NCBI GenBank assembly: GCA_030698935.1
Contig: JAUYLR010000095.1
Location: forward strand, 1 to 6,868
Length of the DNA stretch: 6,868 bases
Direction: 5' to 3'
DNA from: a bacterium
GTDB taxonomy: Bacteria; Patescibacteriota; Minisyncoccia; Phycocordibacterales; UBA2100
Notes under the pieces: generated by a model
The model's input: the letters and a program-made list of their open reading frames with translations, nothing else
Told to the model about the DNA's origin: nothing
Databases searched by the model: none
In this document: piece by piece, positions 4,554-6,868 of the stretch
Numbering within the stretch: position 1 is the stretch's first letter
Layout of the letters: each line of letters begins with the position of its first letter
Position numbers and translations under genes: made by a program

Positions 4554-5570
4554 ATGGCGTTTTCATTTTCACCAAAGCTCGGTATTGACCTCGGCACCAC
4601 GACCGTTCTCGTTTTCGTGCCCGGAAAGGGAATTGTGCTCAATGAGCCGTCCGTGGTTGCCGTCTCAGTGGCGGACAACAGAATCCTTGCGGTGGGGAAC
4701 GACGCCAAAGAAATGATAGGCAGAACGCCCGGCGACATTATCGCGTACCGTCCCATGAAAGACGGCGTCATCGCCGATTACCGCGTGACGGAGGCGATGC
4801 TGCGCTACTACATCAAGAAATCTCTCGGCAAGTGGTATATCTTCCGGCCGGAAGTAATGATAAGCGTTCCGGCGGGAGTGACTTCAACAGAGCGGCGTGC
4901 GGTGGTGGAAGCGGCAACAAAGGCCGGCGCGCGCGAGGCGTATGTCGTTAAGGAACCGATTCTTGCCGCGATTGGTGCGGGGATTCCGATTCACGAAGCG
5001 CGCGGACACATGGTGGTGGACATCGGAGGAGGTACGACCGACGTGGCGGTCATCGCCTTGGGCGGCATCGTCGCATCCACTTCCGTCAAATGCGCGGGTA
5101 ATGCGATAGACCAAGCTATCGCTGACTACATAAAAAAGACCGCGAATCTGGGCATCGGAGACAAAATGGCCGAAGAAATAAAAATCCAAATCGGTTCGGC
5201 CGTCCCCATGGATGCCGAGCTTTCAATGCAGGTGAAAGGGCGCGACCACCTCACGGGGCTTCCGCGCTCGCTGGAAATCAGTACGAATGAAATCGTGCGC
5301 GCCATCGGTAAAGAACTTCGGACCATGGTGAGCGCCATCAAGGATGTATTGCAGGAGACTCCGCCGGAACTCTCGGCGGACATCATAGACAACGGCATCA
5401 TCATGACCGGCGGTTCCTCGCTCATGCGCAATTTCCCGGAGCTTGTATTTCGCCGCACGGGTGTCCGCGCACGGCTCGCGAAAGATGCGCCGTACTGCGT
5501 GGCCAAGGGCACTGGCGAGGCATTGAAACATTTGGAAACGTACAAAAAGGCGATAATTGCGAAACGTTAA
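4554..5570 (+). CDS. mreB: Rod-shape determining actin homologue MreB
   Basis: This is a bacterial actin that polymerises on the inner face of the membrane and guides cell-wall synthesis to maintain rod shape. It is 338 aa, normal for the family. Nucleotide-binding motifs are in order: phosphate-1 IDLGTTT (11-17), phosphate-2 DIGGGTTD (156-163) with VVDIGGGTTDVAVIALGG around it, and the adenosine motif GIIMTGGSSL (281-290). VMISVPAGVTSTERRAVVEA and EPILAAIGAGIPI are typical MreB segments. ATG 4554 gives the short N-terminus MAFSFSPKLGIDLG; ATG 4536 adds six residues (MPPLIY) but overlaps the likely -10. No mreC, mreD, rodA or pbp gene adjoins it, so it appears to be a single-gene unit facing a convergent membrane-protein gene. 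Confidence 0.96.
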   Translation: MAFSFSPKLGIDLGTTTVLVFVPGKGIVLNEPSVVAVSVADNRILAVGNDAKEMIGRTPGDIIAYRPMKDGVIADYRVTEAMLRYYIKKSLGKWYIFRPEVMISVPAGVTSTERRAVVEAATKAGAREAYVVKEPILAAIGAGIPIHEARGHMVVDIGGGTTDVAVIALGGIVASTSVKCAGNAIDQAIADYIKKTANLGIGDKMAEEIKIQIGSAVPMDAELSMQVKGRDHLTGLPRSLEISTNEIVRAIGKELRTMVSAIKDVLQETPPELSADIIDNGIIMTGGSSLMRNFPELVFRRTGVRARLAKDAPYCVAKGTGEALKHLETYKKAIIAKR

Positions 5571-5581
5571 GACAGTTTCGC
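5559..5581 (+). terminator. Possible hairpin at the mreB 3' end
   Basis: GCGAAAC (5559-5565) pairs with GTTTCGC (5575-5581) across a 9-nt loop that contains the mreB stop codon. AT-rich sequence with T5 follows about 11 nt later. The stem is short. A second weak stem, AAACATT/AATGTTT, lies at 5630-5650. Confidence 0.3.
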
Positions 5582-5582
5582 G

Positions 5583-5692
5583 AAATTTCCAATTTTTAAT
5601 TTGCAATTTCTAAATAATCTTCAATTTTTAAACATTGGGAATTAATGTTTTGAAAATTCATTAGAAACTGATAATTGTAAATTATAAATTCT
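5583..5692. repeat. AT-rich intergenic repeat tract, includes copy 2 of the 20-nt repeat
   Basis: Very AT-rich words recur here: AATTTTTAATTTGCAATTTC, CAATTTTTAAAC and AATTGTAAATTATAAATT. Bases 5583-5602 are the reverse complement, 19 of 20, of 1980-1999. The right end runs into the 3' end of the membrane-protein gene and supplies its last codons and stop. No gene is seen in 5571-5681. Confidence 0.55.
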
Positions 5693-6182
5693 GTCGCTCC
5701 CGATTAGTATCCGAGTTTTGCGACAGCGTGTTTGTGTGCCCGTTCCTTAGCCGTTCCACGTCCCCCAACAGTTTCCGCAAATCCCTTTGAATTTCATCCA
5801 GTGTCGCCTTTTCCTGCCCTCCCTCGCGTTTCTCGGTTTCGTCATCCTCCACGATATCTTCCACATCTTCCTGCAGTTCATCAACATCTTCCTGAATTTC
5901 GCCGATGTCCTCCTGAATTTCTTCAATGTCTTCTCCCACTTCCGCGAGCTCTTGTGTTGTGTGGTTTATGGTCATCTGAATGAATATGGAAAGATAAATC
6001 GCTTCCAGAGAAACGATGGTGGTAAGAACGAGCAGCATTTCATCATAGGCGATGAGCCCCGTTTCAACAGCCACAAAAAAACCTGCGAAGATGAGGGTGT
6101 GAGTTATGAGCGAAGCGGGAGAGCCGACCCAGCGCGTGAACGTGAGTGCGGTATTTTGGATTTTGCGCGGAGGATTTGCCAT
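5682..6182 (-). CDS. Two-helix membrane protein with heptad-repeat coiled coil; low-affinity iron permease/DUF1003-like
   Basis: This is a 166-aa protein. After FTRWVGSPASLITHT, two hydrophobic segments lie at about 24-46 (LIFAGFFVAVETGLIAY) and 49-70 (MLLVLTTIVSLEAIYLSIFIQM). The order VGSP, helix, short acidic link, TTIV...FIQ, then a hydrophilic tail resembles the low-affinity iron permease family and the related DUF1003 layout. The match is from memory of the motifs and transport activity is not implied. Residues 84-111 are four heptads (EDIEEIQ, EDIGEIQ, EDVDELQ, EDVEDIV) forming an acidic coiled coil, with further helical sequence to about 146 and a polar tail. It probably oligomerises on the cytosolic side. 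It starts at ATG 6182; upstream GGA is a weak ribosome binding site. It is convergent with mreB. Confidence 0.7.
   Translation of the reverse strand: MANPPRKIQNTALTFTRWVGSPASLITHTLIFAGFFVAVETGLIAYDEMLLVLTTIVSLEAIYLSIFIQMTINHTTQELAEVGEDIEEIQEDIGEIQEDVDELQEDVEDIVEDDETEKREGGQEKATLDEIQRDLRKLLGDVERLRNGHTNTLSQNSDTNRERQNL
5850..5933 (-). repeat. Four 21-bp tandem units encoding heptads
   Basis: Four successive 21-bp units encode EDIEEIQ, EDIGEIQ, EDVDELQ and EDVEDIV of the membrane protein. The nucleotide similarity between units suggests expansion by tandem duplication in steps of one heptad. Confidence 0.6.
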
Positions 6183-6300
6183 AGAGTATCCGGTCGTTAT
6201 TATTAAAAAGGAAGTCTAGCACGGCATGTCCGCTTTGTCCGCACAATGAACGCGGGCTGTGAATTTCTCTTTCCGCATGAATAGGGCGATATCAAAATGG

Positions 6301-6306
6301 TATGAT
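6301..6306 (+). promoter_or_regulatory. Extended -10 for the delta' gene (leaderless geometry)
   Basis: TATGAT is preceded by TGG (TGGTATGAT, 6298-6306, extended -10) and followed by GCGCTC (6 nt) and ATG 6313. No strong -35 is seen. The position argues that ATG 6313, not ATG 6277, is the real start of the coding sequence. Confidence 0.4.
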
Positions 6307-6312
6307 GCGCTC

Positions 6313-6868
6313 ATGGACAGAGAACTTTCGGGCAGCGTGCATCTGGTGGCGGGCGGCTTTGAAATGGCGGCACAGGTGCTCGCAATGCTCGGCCGGACGG
6401 GCATTGCAACACAGGGCAATCCCGATATTTTCATCAGAGAATACCTGCAATTCGGCATTGACGACGCCCGTGACGTGCGCGCGCGCGCGAGTTCGCGCGC
6501 GGTACAAGAAACGGCGCGTATATTCATCATTGCCGCGGCCCAGATGACCCATGACGCGCAAAATGCGCTTCTAAAAACGCTTGAGGAGCCAAGCGCCGAA
6601 GCGGTCTTTTTCATAATTGTGCCATCGCCGGAGACATTGCTTCCGACACTCCGTTCACGGGCGCAAAGAATGCTTTTACCGGATTCTGTCGCGGAAGGGA
6701 AAGTGGATGCGGACGATTTTTTAGCCGCCGCGCCGGTGGCGCGAATAGAAATGCTGAAACCGCTTTTGCCGAAAGAAAAGGAAGATCGCGATGTCGGCGC
6801 AATTATCGTTTTCCTGTCATCACTGGAAGGGAGGTTAGGAAAGATTGGTGTGCAAAAAGCCGCACGAG
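6313..6868 (+). CDS. holB: DNA polymerase III delta' subunit-like clamp-loader protein (3' end beyond window)
   Basis: The frame is open from ATG 6313 to the right edge (185 codons; C-terminus missing). Diagnostic is NALLKTLEEPS followed by AVFFIIVPSPETLLPTLRSRAQ, the sensor-type region of delta'/gamma clamp-loader proteins. FGIDDARDVRARASSRAVQ, then ARIFIIAAAQMTHDAQNALL, also fits. Delta' is part of the clamp loader that places the sliding clamp on primed DNA. The N-terminus (SVHLVAGGFEMAAQVLAML) aligns with the HAYLF-G-G region of delta' but lacks GKT, so no ATP binding is expected; no zinc-module cysteines are seen, and the SRC-type motif reads SRA. The frame allows ATG 6277 (12 more residues), but TGGTATGAT lies between the two starts. 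In-frame TGA at 6247 limits further extension. Confidence 0.85.
   Translation, partial: MDRELSGSVHLVAGGFEMAAQVLAMLGRTGIATQGNPDIFIREYLQFGIDDARDVRARASSRAVQETARIFIIAAAQMTHDAQNALLKTLEEPSAEAVFFIIVPSPETLLPTLRSRAQRMLLPDSVAEGKVDADDFLAAAPVARIEMLKPLLPKEKEDRDVGAIIVFLSSLEGRLGKIGVQKAAR

Noticed and set aside
4355..4588. 77-aa plus-strand frame upstream of mreB
   Set aside because: It runs through the 42-bp hairpin and the candidate promoter and into mreB in another frame; the composition is not protein-like.
1..6868. CRISPR array, insertion sequence, toxin-antitoxin or defence operon
   Set aside because: No regularly spaced repeats, no transposase or nuclease motifs, and the small genes lack toxin-antitoxin signatures.

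Overview
The window is a bacterial chromosome fragment of about 6.9 kb with compact, mid-GC genes. It looks like a Candidate Phyla Radiation (Patescibacteria, probably Parcubacteria-type) genome. This is inferred from short house-keeping proteins, an unusually short DNA polymerase III delta' protein, several tiny or lineage-restricted genes, AT-rich intergenic repeats and starts that mostly lack Shine-Dalgarno sequences. TGA serves as a normal stop (glutaredoxin, def, the 72-aa gene), so this is standard code 11, not the Gracilibacteria/SR1 code.

Left part (1-935): a truncated unknown gene runs off the left edge on the minus strand. A hairpin-rich gap follows, then a 72-aa hydrophilic unknown protein (minus) and, divergently, a 33-aa cysteine-rich putative metal-binding peptide (plus).

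Plus-strand block (about 995-2380): a promoter is followed by tRNA-Asn(GUU) with encoded CCA. A membrane-anchored PEBP/YbhB-like protein begins directly at the tRNA 3' end. Next come a 77-aa glutaredoxin and a short ribosome hibernation factor (HPF/RaiA). A large inverted repeat separates hpf from the convergent fmt gene.

Minus-strand pair (2470-3922): def (peptide deformylase) and fmt (methionyl-tRNA formyltransferase) overlap as a translation-initiation operon. Fmt makes fMet-tRNA and Def removes the formyl group from new proteins. Both carry repeat-like or low-complexity insertions between conserved motifs.

Right part (3957-6868): a 103-aa unknown protein is divergent from def with only 34 bp between the start codons. 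A gap with three strong palindromes follows, then mreB (cell-shape actin), an AT-rich repeat region, a minus-strand two-helix membrane protein with a heptad-repeat tail, and a 3'-truncated DNA polymerase III delta' gene.

The most notable pattern is regulatory. Five genes have a TANNNT hexamer exactly 6 nt before the start codon, which suggests leaderless transcripts are common here. No defence system, CRISPR array or mobile element was seen, and no new multi-gene system is claimed.
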